NCBI GenBank assembly: GCA_964648365.1
Contig: CAZYLK010000016.1
Span: forward strand, 1-53,381
Direction: 5' to 3'
Length of the DNA stretch: 53,381 nucleotides
Source: SURF-32 sp964648365
GTDB lineage: Bacteria; Planctomycetota; Phycisphaerae; UBA1845
This document shows positions 16,347 to 25,376 of the stretch, in pieces (position 1 is the first letter of the stretch; every line of letters begins with the position of its first letter). The translations under genes and the position numbers were made by a program. Below the pieces are notes generated by a model that saw nothing but the letters and a program-made list of their open reading frames with translations, made no database searches and was not told where the DNA came from.

Positions 16347-16877
16347 ATGACGACGACCGTGGCCAAGCGCCCACAGAGACCGACCGCGCCGACGGGCGGA
16401 ACCGGACGGCACGCGACCGACACGACCCAGATCGTCAGCTTCCGGCTCGCCAACGAGGAGTACGGCGTGGACATCATGCGCGTGCAGGAGGTCATCCTGC
16501 TCGGGCAGATCACCGAGATGCCGGAAGTCCCGGACTACATCCGGGGGCTGATCAACCTCCGCGGCCACGTGATTCCGATCGTGGATCTGCGGCGGCGGTT
16601 CGCCCTCCCGGTCGCCAACAACGACGAGCACACGCGCATCGTGGTCGTCAACGTCGGAAAGCGGACGATCGGCATCATCGTCGATGCCGTCAACGAGGTG
16701 CTGCGGATCGGGGCCGACCAGGTGGAGCCGCCTCCGTCAAGCGTCTCCGGCGTCGATCACGGGTACATCCGCGGCCTGGTGAAGTTCGAAAACAAGATTC
16801 TCATTCTGCTGAACATCGAAAACGTGCTCAGCCGCGAAGACGCCGTTGCCGGCGCCCCGTTGGCGAGTGCGAATTAG
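16347..16877 (+). CDS. cheW: CheW chemotaxis coupling protein
   Basis: 176 aa. A disordered ~25-residue N-terminus is followed by a complete CheW domain: IVSFRLANEEYGVDIMRVQEV, then PDYIRGLINLRGHVIPIVDLRRRFALP, VVNVGKRTIGIIVDAVNEVLRI and IRGLVKFENKILILLNIENVL. It couples the receptor encoded next (89 bp downstream) to CheA. A purine-rich GAGGACAGGGAA stretch lies before the ATG. First gene of the che operon. Confidence 0.95.
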   Translation: MTTTVAKRPQRPTAPTGGTGRHATDTTQIVSFRLANEEYGVDIMRVQEVILLGQITEMPEVPDYIRGLINLRGHVIPIVDLRRRFALPVANNDEHTRIVVVNVGKRTIGIIVDAVNEVLRIGADQVEPPPSSVSGVDHGYIRGLVKFENKILILLNIENVLSREDAVAGAPLASAN

Positions 16878-16965
16878 ACGACTGTCGACGCCCCCCTCCC
16901 GCCGACGGTCGGGGCCCAACTGTACGCTCCAGAGGACTCGAATCCACTCTCATCAGGATCCAAGC

Positions 16966-19032
16966 ATGACGACCGCGAGCAGCCAACGTTCCGTCTCCAA
17001 GGCGCAAGGGACCGACCTGGACCTTCAGGGCCAGGTCGCCGCCATTCACCGCGTGATGGCCGTAATCGAGTTCGAACTGGATGGCACCATCATCACGGCC
17101 AATGAGAACTTCTGCAAAGCGCTCGGCTACTCGCTCGACGAGATCCAGGGCAAGCACCATCGCATGTTCTGTGACCCGCAATATGTCGCCACGCCGGAAT
17201 ACAAGGAATTCTGGAAGCGGCTGGGCCGGGGCGAGTTCGACACGGGCGAATACAAGCGCCTGGCCAGCGACGGCAGCGAAATCTGGATCCAGGCCTCGTA
17301 CAACCCCATTTTCGACGCGGACGGCAAGCCCTACAAAGTCGTCAAGTACGCCTCTGACGTGACCGCCCAGGTCAGGATGCGCGAGGAAGCGGCGCGGCTG
17401 ATCCCCGTCGTCGAGAACGCGCCGACGAACATCATTCTGGCAAACACGGACCTGGTCATCACGTACCTCAATCCGGCGACGGTCGAGAACCTCAAACCGC
17501 TGGCTCATCTGCTTCCGGTTGCGCTTGACAAGGTAGTCGGCTCCAGCATTGACATCTTCCACAGCAACCCGGCGCATCAGCGGCGGATCCTCTCCTCCCC
17601 GCGCAATCTTCCGCACCGGGCCATCATCGAACTGGGCGACCAGAAGCTCGACCTGCTCGTCAGCGCGATGTACGACCGCGCCGGCAACTACACCGGCCCG
17701 ATGGTGACCTGGTCCAACGTGACGGAGAAGCTGCGGGCCGAGTTCGAGTCCGCCAAGATGGACGCGATGATCCAGAACGCGCCCATCAACATCATCCTGG
17801 CGGACAAGAACCTCGACATCGTCTTCGCCAACCCGGCGACGGTGAAGAACCTCAAGCCGATCGAGCACCTGCTGCCCGTGCCGATCTCGAAGGTCGTCGG
17901 CAGCAACGTGGACATCTTCCACAAGAACCCGGCGCACCAGCGCAAGATTCTATCCGATCCGTCGAACCTGCCGCACAACGCGATCATCGATCTGGGCGAC
18001 CAGAAGCTCGATCTGCAAGTCGCGGCCATCTACGACAACAACAGGGAATACATCGGGCCTATGGTGACGTGGGCCAACATCACCGAGAAGCTGGCGCTGG
18101 AAGAGAAGGTGCGCCGCGATCAGGAGGAGCTTCAGGACAAGGTCGGCAAGCTGCTGATCAGCGTGCAGGCGGCCGCGGCCGGCGACCTGACCACGACCAT
18201 CGCCGTCAAGGGTGCGGACGCGATCGGACAGCTCGGCACCGGCCTCGAACAGATGATCAATTCGCTTCGCGCGATCATCGTGCAGATCAAGGAGGCCGCC
18301 GAGCAGTTCACCGAAGGCGCCCGGGTGATCGCGGAAGGCTCGACCTCGCTGTCCGACGGCGCCCAGACGCAATCGGCCAACGTCGAAGAGATGTCCGCCT
18401 CGATCCAGTCGCTCAACGAGATGATCCAGAACGCCTCGAAGGCGGCCCGCACCGCCAACCAGACCGCCAAGGAAACCAGCCAGAAGGCGGAAGAGGGCGG
18501 CGTCGCCGTCGAGAAAAACGTCGAAGCGATGAAGCTCATCGACAAGTCGAGCGAACAGATCGGCGAGATCATCGGCGTCATCTCCGAGATCGCGTCGCAG
18601 ACCAACCTGTTGGCGCTGAACGCCGCGATCGAAGCCGCCCGCGCCGGCGAGCACGGCCTGGGCTTCGCCGTCGTCGCGGACGAAGTCCGCAAGCTGGCCG
18701 AGCGCTCCAGCGAGGCCGCCAAGGAGATCGCGTCTCTGATCAAGGAGTCCACGCAGCGCGTCAAGGAAGGCATGGCCCTGACGCAGCAGACGGGTTCCGC
18801 ACTGACCAAGATCATCGAGGGCGTCGAGTCCACCGCCGGCGGCATCGCGCAGATCGCCTCGGCCGCGGACGAACAGGCGTCCACCGCGGCGGAGGTCAGC
18901 ACGGCGATCCAGAACGTCGCCAGCGTGACCGAGAACAACGCCTCAGCCGCGGAGGAGATGGCCGGCTCGTCGGAGGAACTCTCCGGACAGTCGCAGCAGC
19001 TCCGCGAGCTGGTGTCGGCCTTCACGATCTGA
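16966..19032 (+). CDS. Soluble methyl-accepting chemotaxis protein with three PAS-type sensor modules
   Basis: 688 aa from ATG 16966. There is no signal peptide or membrane helix, so it is cytoplasmic. Module 1 (residues ~20-140) is a PAS domain (VMAVIEFELDGTIITANENF, CDPQYVATPEYKEFW, PYKVVKYASDVT). Modules 2 and 3 are near-identical ~117-residue PAS-like repeats, each with INIILA/TNIILA, NPATV-NLKP-HLLPV, VVGS--DIFH-NPAHQR-IL and LPH-AII-LGDQKLDL. A HAMP-like stretch (AAAGDLTTTIAVKGADAIGQLGTGLEQM) precedes the signalling domain. The hairpin tip IISEIASQTNLLALNAAIEAARAGEHGLGFAVVADEVRKLAE is the canonical CheA/CheW-binding site, quoted here only as a landmark near residues 540-580. Cofactor and signal are unknown. 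Confidence 0.93.
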   Translation: MTTASSQRSVSKAQGTDLDLQGQVAAIHRVMAVIEFELDGTIITANENFCKALGYSLDEIQGKHHRMFCDPQYVATPEYKEFWKRLGRGEFDTGEYKRLASDGSEIWIQASYNPIFDADGKPYKVVKYASDVTAQVRMREEAARLIPVVENAPTNIILANTDLVITYLNPATVENLKPLAHLLPVALDKVVGSSIDIFHSNPAHQRRILSSPRNLPHRAIIELGDQKLDLLVSAMYDRAGNYTGPMVTWSNVTEKLRAEFESAKMDAMIQNAPINIILADKNLDIVFANPATVKNLKPIEHLLPVPISKVVGSNVDIFHKNPAHQRKILSDPSNLPHNAIIDLGDQKLDLQVAAIYDNNREYIGPMVTWANITEKLALEEKVRRDQEELQDKVGKLLISVQAAAAGDLTTTIAVKGADAIGQLGTGLEQMINSLRAIIVQIKEAAEQFTEGARVIAEGSTSLSDGAQTQSANVEEMSASIQSLNEMIQNASKAARTANQTAKETSQKAEEGGVAVEKNVEAMKLIDKSSEQIGEIIGVISEIASQTNLLALNAAIEAARAGEHGLGFAVVADEVRKLAERSSEAAKEIASLIKESTQRVKEGMALTQQTGSALTKIIEGVESTAGGIAQIASAADEQASTAAEVSTAIQNVASVTENNASAAEEMAGSSEELSGQSQQLRELVSAFTI

Positions 19033-19063
19033 GCGGCGCGGCAGGGCCTCGATAGGACGGTGC

Positions 19064-19083
19064 GGGCGGGAGCGATCCCGCCC
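19064..19083 (+). other. GC-rich hairpin with GCGA tetraloop between mcp and cheR
   Basis: GGGCGGGA-GCGA-TCCCGCCC is a perfect 8-bp stem closed by a GNRA-type GCGA tetraloop, extendable outward by C-G and G-T pairs. It lies 31 nt after the mcp stop and ~210 nt before cheR. No U tract follows, so it is more likely an RNA stabiliser or processing site than a terminator. Confidence 0.4.
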
Positions 19084-19292
19084 GTGCTCTTGCCGGGGTC
19101 GGGATGAACCGGCACCCGGGTTCGCCGGTGACGGCCACCGAGGTCCGGAAACCGGGACGCGAAGCGATTGCGTCTGAATCGAAGGCGACGGACCGAGCCG
19201 TCCATCGGCCTGCCGTATCAAGGCGGATGGAGCCCTGACCGAAGAGACGGGAGCGGCGCTGTGCTCGCGCGGTTTTGCGGAAAGACTCCGAT

Positions 19293-20171
19293 ATGGAACT
19301 GGTCAAGCTCACGCGCGAGGAATTCGACCGGATGGCCCGCGTCATCTACGACCGGACCGGCATCCACCTCCCGGCCGAAAAGCTCAACCTGCTGAGCAAC
19401 CGGCTGCGCAAGCGACTGCGGGTTCTGGATCTGGACAGCTTCGCCGCCTATCACGATCTGATCGCGGATCCGGCGCGCTGTCAGGAGGAGCTGCCCCACT
19501 TCCTCTCCGCCGTCACGACCAACGAAACCTACTTCTTCCGCAACGAGCAACTGTGGACCTATATCGCGGGCGACTTCGTCACGCGACTGGCCGCGACCAG
19601 GGGCGCTCACCGGTCGGTGCGCGTCTGGAGCGCGGCGTCCAGCACCGGCGCGGAGGCCTACACGACGGCGATCGTGCTGCGCGAGAGCCTGCCCGACTTC
19701 AACGCCTGGCAGGTAAGCATCTGCGGCAGCGACATCAGCGAGAACGTCCTGGCCCAGGCGCGGGCGGCACTCTACGACGAGTACGCGGTGTCGAAAATGA
19801 GCAAGGAGCGGATTCGCCGCTGTTTCACCCGCGTCGGCGACAGGTATCAGCTCAACGACGAGCTTCGCGCGATGGTCAGGTTTCAGTTTCACAATTTGCG
19901 CGATCCGTTCCCCAACGCGCGCTTTGACCTGATCTTTCTGCGGAACGTGCTGATGTACTTTGACACGCAGATGAAGCAGCGCGTGATTCAGAACGTCATC
20001 GCGGCGCTGGCGCCGAATGGCCAGTTGATCGTCGGCGACGTGGATCCGATTCGCACGGTGCCGGAGCTGCGCGCCTGCATGACGCTGGACTACGTCCGCC
20101 CCGGCGTCTACGCGAAACCCGCCGGCGCTGCCGCATCCGCCGCCGAACGGAAGGGAGTGGCGCTGGTTTGA
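19293..20171 (+). CDS. cheR: CheR chemotaxis glutamate methyltransferase
   Basis: 292 aa from ATG 19293 (GGAAAG 9 nt upstream; preferred over TTG 19275). An N-terminal helical domain (REEFDRMARVIYDRTGIHLPAEK) precedes the SAM-binding domain with TTNETYFFRN, VRVWSAASSTGAEAYTTAIVL (GxG-type loop modified to SxGAEAY), GSDISENVLAQARAALY and FDLIFLRNVLMYFD. It methylates glutamates in the helical bundle of chemoreceptors using S-adenosylmethionine. Its stop overlaps the cheA start (TTGA), implying translational coupling. Confidence 0.95.
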   Translation: MELVKLTREEFDRMARVIYDRTGIHLPAEKLNLLSNRLRKRLRVLDLDSFAAYHDLIADPARCQEELPHFLSAVTTNETYFFRNEQLWTYIAGDFVTRLAATRGAHRSVRVWSAASSTGAEAYTTAIVLRESLPDFNAWQVSICGSDISENVLAQARAALYDEYAVSKMSKERIRRCFTRVGDRYQLNDELRAMVRFQFHNLRDPFPNARFDLIFLRNVLMYFDTQMKQRVIQNVIAALAPNGQLIVGDVDPIRTVPELRACMTLDYVRPGVYAKPAGAAASAAERKGVALV

Positions 20172-23100
20172 CTCCAAGCGTCGAGATCACGCCCGAGCTG
20201 ATGGCCGGCTTCCTGGACGAAGCGCCGGAGTACCTCTCCATGCTGGACGAGGGACTCATGGCGTTTGAGGCCAAAGCCGGCGGCGGCCCCATGTTGCTCA
20301 CCGACCCGGAAGACCAGGGGCGCATGAACGACATGTTCCGCGCGGCGCACAGCCTCAAGGGCCTGGCGGCCGCGATGGGATTCGAGAAGATGCGCGACCT
20401 CACCCATCTGGCGGAAACGCTCTTCGATCAGGTGCGCATGCGCCAGCGCCCGCTCGAAGCGGAGGCGTTTCAGATTCTGTTCGACGTGTTCGACCGGCTG
20501 AGGGCGCTGGTGGAGGAACTGGCCTCGGACGGGCGAGAGTCGCTGACGATCGACGATACGCTCCAGGCGCTGGAGGAACTCGTCAACACGCCGCGGGCAG
20601 CCGGCGCAAACTCGGAAGCGACTCCATCGGCCGCGCCGGCGTTGATCGCGGCAGCACCGACGGCGGGCGGCGACGCGCTCACGCCAACGGAACCCCCCGC
20701 CGCCGCCCCCGCAACCGCCACGCTGCGCGCCGAGCCGGCGCCGCTGCCATCCATGACGGAAGAGTTCGACCCCGAGATCGCGCAGCTCTTTACGGAGACG
20801 ACCGCAGAGACGATCGAGCAGATGTCTCAGAAGCTCCTGAGCCTCGAAGAGACGCCCGGGGATCGCGAGGTACTCAACGAGGTCTTCCGCTGCGCCCACA
20901 ACATCAAGGGCGCGGCCGGGGCGATGGGGTTCGAGGGCATGTATCGCCTGACGCACCGGATGGAGACGGTGCTCGATCGACTGCGCTCCGGCACGCTCGA
21001 CCTGGACTCGGCCCTGACGGACGCGCTGTTCACAACGCTCGACTACCTTCGCGCGGACCTCGAGTCCGTCAAAGCCGGCGGCGCATCCCTCGACGCTCCG
21101 CCGGAAACGCTCGGCGCGTTCGACACCTGGCTGGCCGAGACCGCGGCGGGCGACGCATCGTCGGCGTCACCAGCCGACAACGAAGCTGACTCTCCGACCG
21201 AGGCCGCAGCGGCGGCAGCGGCAGCGGCGGCGGCGGCGGGCGCGGGCGGCTCTCAGCCAGATGAAGGACCGATGACCGTCGTCGTCTCCTTCCCGGCGCA
21301 CTCGCTGGAATCCGGCATTCAGGCGTACCTGATCAAGAACAAACTCGAAGAACTCGGCGCCGTTCTCGACACGCAGCCGAACGTGGAAGATCTGAACGGC
21401 GCCGACCCGCTGACGGAAATGCGCTATCGTGTGCGAACGGACGCACCGGCCGCGGACGTGGTGCGCATCGTCGAGGCGTACGAGGTCAGCCACGTACGGA
21501 TCGCCTTGGGAGAGGGCGCGGCGGACGCGCCGCTCGCCGGCTCCGAGCACGATGAATGCGATACGCCCGAGGTCGCAGCCCACACCGCGCCCGACGCCGC
21601 CCAGACCGGACCGGCAATGGTCGCGACAGTGCTGGAGCCCGTCGCGCCTGAGCCGGTCGCAGCAATCGACCCGCCGGCGGTCGACCCGCTCCCCGGCATC
21701 GAGCGCGCGACGCAGGGCGCGGCCGCTGGAACGGCCCGTGAGCCGCAACGCTCACGCGAAACGACACGCGCGGCCGCAACCGAACCCATCACTCCGCCCG
21801 CTGAGGCCGCGCCGGCGGAGCGGCAGGACGGCGGCGCCGTAAAAGCCGGTGAGACCATCCGCGTCGATCTCGAGCGGCTCGACCAGCTTATGAACCTCGG
21901 CGGCGAACTGGTCATCAGCAAGGCGCGCCTCTTCCAGATCCACGGCAGTCTGGCGCCCACGTTCGGCGGGAAGAACCTGGCCTACCTCGTCGACGACATG
22001 ACGGAACGGCTCGACCGCGTGCAGGCCGGGCTCACCGACCTCGAGGGCGGAGGCTCCGCCGGGGTGCGGGCGTCTGAGCTCAAACTGCTGGTCAACCAGG
22101 TCGGCCGCGACATGGCGGCGGTCCGGGGCAGCGTGCAGCAGATCCATCGCTCGCGCGGGATGATGAACGACTTCTCCGAGGCGCTGCACAACCTCAACCG
22201 CATCTGCGACGGGATGCAGAAGCGCATCATGGAGACGCGGATGGTGTCGATCGGCCCGCTGTTCGGCCGATTCAAGCGCGTCATCCGCGATACGTCCAAG
22301 TCCACGGGCAAGCAGGTTCGCCTTGACGTGCGCGGCGAAGCGACCGAACTCGACAAGCGGATGATCGACGAACTGGGCGACCCGCTGACGCACATGGTTC
22401 GCAACAGCGTGGACCACGGCATTGAGACGCCGGACAAACGTCGCGCGGCCGGCAAACCCGAAGAGGGTGTGGTCACGCTCGACGCCTATCACAGCGGGCG
22501 CTTCATCTGCATCGAAGTCAGCGACGACGGCCGCGGGGTCAACGTCGACGCGCTGCGGGCCAAGATCGCGGAGCGCGAAATCGTCTCCGGCGCCGTGCTC
22601 GAGGCCATGAGCGATCGCGACGTCGTGCAGTACATTTTCCACCCCGGCCTGTCGACCGCGGAGAAGGTCACGGATCTCAGCGGGCGCGGCATGGGCATGG
22701 ACATCGTCAAGAGCAAGATCGAGGCGCTCAACGGCTCGGTGGAGGTGGACTCGCGGCCGGGCAAGGGTACGACGGTCACGATCAAGCTGCCTCTGACGCT
22801 GGCCATCATCTCCGCGCTGCTGAGCCGCGTCGGCAGCAATGTCTACGCGATTCCGCTGGAAAACGTGGCCGAGATCATCACCGTCAAACAGGCGAACATC
22901 AGTCACGTTCAGCGGCGGCCGGTCGTCCGCGTGCGGGACCGCGTCTACCCGGTGGCGCTGTTCGAACATGTCTTCCACGCCCGCGCCGAGTCGCTGGCCA
23001 CGCGCACGCGGGACGATGGTGAACTGACGCTGGTGATCCTTGGTGCGTCGGACGACATGATCGCCCTGGTGGTCGATGAACTGCTCGGTCAGGAGGACGT

Positions 23101-23263
23101 GGTGATCAAGAGCCTGTCGTCGAACTACCGAAACGTTGCCGGCGTGTCAGGGGCGTCGATCATGGGCGACGGCTCCGTGTCGCTGATCCTCGACGTGACC
23201 GCCATGATGAACATGTTCGCGGAGCGTGCGGCGGCCGACGCAGTTCCCGTGGGCAGCGCGTAA
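20168..23263 (+). CDS. cheA: CheA chemotaxis histidine kinase with two Hpt domains
   Basis: 1031 aa, TTG start overlapping the cheR stop. Two Hpt domains each keep the phosphorylatable His: His61 in FRAAHSLKGLAAAMGF and His244 in FRCAHNIKGAAGAMGF. They are separated by Ala/Pro/Thr-rich linkers, one with a poly-Ala run. A P2-like alpha/beta segment follows (MTVVVSFPAHSLESGIQAYL). Then come the dimerisation helices, the ATPase domain (HMVRNSVDHGIE as N box, DDGRGV as G1, GRGMGMDIV as G2) and a C-terminal CheW-like domain (NVYAIPLENVAEII). Most CheA proteins carry one Hpt; the duplicate could feed a second response regulator. It autophosphorylates under receptor control and passes phosphate to CheY. 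Confidence 0.95.
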   Translation: MTPSVEITPELMAGFLDEAPEYLSMLDEGLMAFEAKAGGGPMLLTDPEDQGRMNDMFRAAHSLKGLAAAMGFEKMRDLTHLAETLFDQVRMRQRPLEAEAFQILFDVFDRLRALVEELASDGRESLTIDDTLQALEELVNTPRAAGANSEATPSAAPALIAAAPTAGGDALTPTEPPAAAPATATLRAEPAPLPSMTEEFDPEIAQLFTETTAETIEQMSQKLLSLEETPGDREVLNEVFRCAHNIKGAAGAMGFEGMYRLTHRMETVLDRLRSGTLDLDSALTDALFTTLDYLRADLESVKAGGASLDAPPETLGAFDTWLAETAAGDASSASPADNEADSPTEAAAAAAAAAAAAGAGGSQPDEGPMTVVVSFPAHSLESGIQAYLIKNKLEELGAVLDTQPNVEDLNGADPLTEMRYRVRTDAPAADVVRIVEAYEVSHVRIALGEGAADAPLAGSEHDECDTPEVAAHTAPDAAQTGPAMVATVLEPVAPEPVAAIDPPAVDPLPGIERATQGAAAGTAREPQRSRETTRAAATEPITPPAEAAPAERQDGGAVKAGETIRVDLERLDQLMNLGGELVISKARLFQIHGSLAPTFGGKNLAYLVDDMTERLDRVQAGLTDLEGGGSAGVRASELKLLVNQVGRDMAAVRGSVQQIHRSRGMMNDFSEALHNLNRICDGMQKRIMETRMVSIGPLFGRFKRVIRDTSKSTGKQVRLDVRGEATELDKRMIDELGDPLTHMVRNSVDHGIETPDKRRAAGKPEEGVVTLDAYHSGRFICIEVSDDGRGVNVDALRAKIAEREIVSGAVLEAMSDRDVVQYIFHPGLSTAEKVTDLSGRGMGMDIVKSKIEALNGSVEVDSRPGKGTTVTIKLPLTLAIISALLSRVGSNVYAIPLENVAEIITVKQANISHVQRRPVVRVRDRVYPVALFEHVFHARAESLATRTRDDGELTLVILGASDDMIALVVDELLGQEDVVIKSLSSNYRNVAGVSGASIMGDGSVSLILDVTAMMNMFAERAAADAVPVGSA

Positions 23264-23312
23264 ACGAGGGCGGGTTGGCGCGGCGCACCCGGCGCCCGGC
23301 AGATCGGATGAC

Positions 23313-24509
23313 ATGACGACGCAACTGGACACGATTCACAGCGAGATCATCGACGCCCTGCGTCCGGTCGCCATCAACAGCGCGTATAACGCGTCCCGCG
23401 CGCTGTCGAAGTGGTTCCACCGGGGCGTCCGGCTGACGTGCGACGGCTTCCGCCTCGTGTCCCTGTCGGAAGCGGCCGATGCGCTGGGCGCGCCGGATGA
23501 CGCCGTGATCGCGGTTCACATGCCCCTGGAGGGCGAGCTGGGCGGGGACATCCTGCTGGCCTTTCCCGAAGAGGTGGCGCTGTCCCTGGTCGACGTCCTC
23601 ATGATGCAACCGCCCGGCACGACGACCACGCTGGGAGAGCTGGAGCAGTCCGGCCTTCAGGAGACGGGCAACATCGTGGGCAGCGCGCTGGCCAACAGCC
23701 TGTCCAACTGGCTCAAGCTGCCGACCGCACCGGGAGCGCCCGAAGTCCGCCACGACCTGGCCGGCGCCGTGATTGAGCCGCTGCTGGTCCGGCAGGCGGT
23801 GGACGGTGATGATATCCTCGTCGCGCACACCGAGTTCGAACTCGACGGCGCCCGCAAGGACTTCCGCCTGCTGCTGCTGCCCGCGGTCGAGTCGCTGGCG
23901 GCCATGCGCGCCCGCGGCGAGTCCGACCGCGTCAAGCAGAACGCGCTGCACACGATCGCCATCAACGGCGCCTTCGACGCCTCCCGCGCCATGTCGAAGT
24001 GGCTGCGCCGCGGCGTGCGGCTCAGCACCGAGGGATTCGTGCGCGTGCCGTTGCGGCAGGTCGTCGAGGGGTTCGCCGACGAGCGTCCCGTCGTAGCGAT
24101 GCACACGTCCTTGTGCCAGCAGCTTCACGGCCACGCCCTGATCGTCCTCTCCATGGACACGGCCCACACGCTCGTGGCACTGCTGACCGGTGCTGACGCG
24201 GAAGAAGGCGACTCGCTGAGCGAGATGTCCCGGTCGGCTCTGCAGGAAACCGGCAACATCGTCAGCAGCGCGTTCGTCAACAGTTGGGCCCGATGGCTGG
24301 ATCTGCACAGCGAACCGTCGACGCCGGCCGTGGTCGTAGACCTGCCGGCCGCGATTCTCGAATCCGTCGTTGTGGAACAGGCGCAGGTCGGCGACGAGGT
24401 CTTCATGTCCAAGGCGCAATTCAGCCTGGACGGCAACTGGCTGGAGTGGGATCTGTATCTGCTTCCGACGCCGTCGTCGTTGCGGCTGATTGAGGCGTCC
24501 TGCGAGTAA
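23313..24509 (+). CDS. cheC: Tandem double-CheC chemotaxis phosphatase
   Basis: 398 aa made of two similar ~195-residue CheC/CheX-superfamily domains. Each contains one complete phosphatase signature S-x3-E-x2-N-x22-P: SGLQETGN with Glu117, Asn120, Pro143, and SALQETGN with Glu312, Asn315, Pro338. The other CheC motif, near each domain start, has decayed (DALRPVAINSAYNASRALS and NALHTIAINGAFDASRAMS lack the Glu/Asn pair). CheC dephosphorylates CheY-P and is stimulated by CheD, whose gene follows 8 bp later, and cheY follows that. Fusion of two CheC units in one chain is unusual. No good ribosome-binding site is seen before ATG 23313; the start is chosen from the domain boundary. Confidence 0.85.
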   Translation: MTTQLDTIHSEIIDALRPVAINSAYNASRALSKWFHRGVRLTCDGFRLVSLSEAADALGAPDDAVIAVHMPLEGELGGDILLAFPEEVALSLVDVLMMQPPGTTTTLGELEQSGLQETGNIVGSALANSLSNWLKLPTAPGAPEVRHDLAGAVIEPLLVRQAVDGDDILVAHTEFELDGARKDFRLLLLPAVESLAAMRARGESDRVKQNALHTIAINGAFDASRAMSKWLRRGVRLSTEGFVRVPLRQVVEGFADERPVVAMHTSLCQQLHGHALIVLSMDTAHTLVALLTGADAEEGDSLSEMSRSALQETGNIVSSAFVNSWARWLDLHSEPSTPAVVVDLPAAILESVVVEQAQVGDEVFMSKAQFSLDGNWLEWDLYLLPTPSSLRLIEASCE

Positions 24510-24517
24510 GGACACGG

Positions 24518-24985
24518 ATGGCGACGGAACACAGCATCGGCATCGCGGGGATCAAGGTCGTCCGGCACCCGGACCGCATCCGCACGACACTCGGATCCTG
24601 CATTGGCATCGCCATTTACGACCGCGTCGCACGGATCGGGGGACTGGCCCACGTCATGCTGCCCGATTCCAAAAGCGGGCAGGGCGATCCGGGGAAGTTC
24701 GCCGATACGGGCGTGGATCTGCTGGTCAACGAACTGATCGGACAGGGGGCGAACCGTCAGCGCATGGCCGCCAAGATCGGCGGCGGCGCGGCCATGTTCG
24801 GCAGAAACAACGACAACGGACTCGGCGCCCGCAACGCCGAAGCGGTGCGCGAGCGGTTGAAACGCCACGCCATCCGCCTGGCGGGCGAGGACGTCGGCGG
24901 CGAAAAGGGGCGGCGGATGTCGCTCGACCCGGGAACCGGCGACGTCATCGTACAGTGCATCGGATGTGAACCGGTGACGATCTAG
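24518..24985 (+). CDS. cheD: CheD receptor glutamine deamidase
   Basis: 155 aa, full length. Catalytic Cys in TTLGSCIGIAIYD and His in GLAHVMLPDS are present, with the conserved Thr in FADTGVDLLVNEL and the glycine-rich AKIGGGAAMFG. CheD deamidates specific receptor glutamines to glutamate and binds CheC to stimulate it; the gene follows the double cheC by 8 bp, which suits that partnership. Confidence 0.95.
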   Translation: MATEHSIGIAGIKVVRHPDRIRTTLGSCIGIAIYDRVARIGGLAHVMLPDSKSGQGDPGKFADTGVDLLVNELIGQGANRQRMAAKIGGGAAMFGRNNDNGLGARNAEAVRERLKRHAIRLAGEDVGGEKGRRMSLDPGTGDVIVQCIGCEPVTI

Positions 24986-25010
24986 ACATCATGAATCTTG
25001 GGGAACAGCC

Positions 25011-25376
25011 GTGGCGGTTCGCGTCTTAGTGGTTGATGACGCCGCGTTCATGCGGCACATGATCAAGAACATCCTCAAAGGGATGGACTACGAGGTCGTC
25101 GGCGAGGCGGCCGACGGACAGGAGGCGTGCAAGCTCTACGAACAGCTCAAGCCCGACCTCGTCACGCTTGACCTGGTCATGCCCAACATGGGCGGGCTGG
25201 AAGCCCTCAAGCAGATCCGCACCCACGATCCCAAGGCCCGCGTCGTGGTGATCTCCGCCATCGACCAGCGCGAGCCGCTGATGGAAGCGCTCAAGACCGG
25301 CGCCGCCGACTACGTCGTCAAGCCGTTCGAGAAAGACCGCGTCCAGGAAGCGATGCGCCGCGTGATCGCAGGCTGA
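25011..25376 (+). CDS. cheY: CheY single-domain response regulator
   Basis: 121 aa, GTG start. Key receiver residues are all present: Asp9/Asp10 (metal), Asp54 (phosphorylation, in VTLDLVMPNMGG), Ser82 and Lys104 (VVKPF). No output domain. It should receive phosphate from CheA and be reset by the double CheC. It is the last gene of the che operon; no flagellar genes are in the window, so the output (flagella or another process) cannot be judged. Confidence 0.93.
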   Translation: MAVRVLVVDDAAFMRHMIKNILKGMDYEVVGEAADGQEACKLYEQLKPDLVTLDLVMPNMGGLEALKQIRTHDPKARVVVISAIDQREPLMEALKTGAADYVVKPFEKDRVQEAMRRVIAG

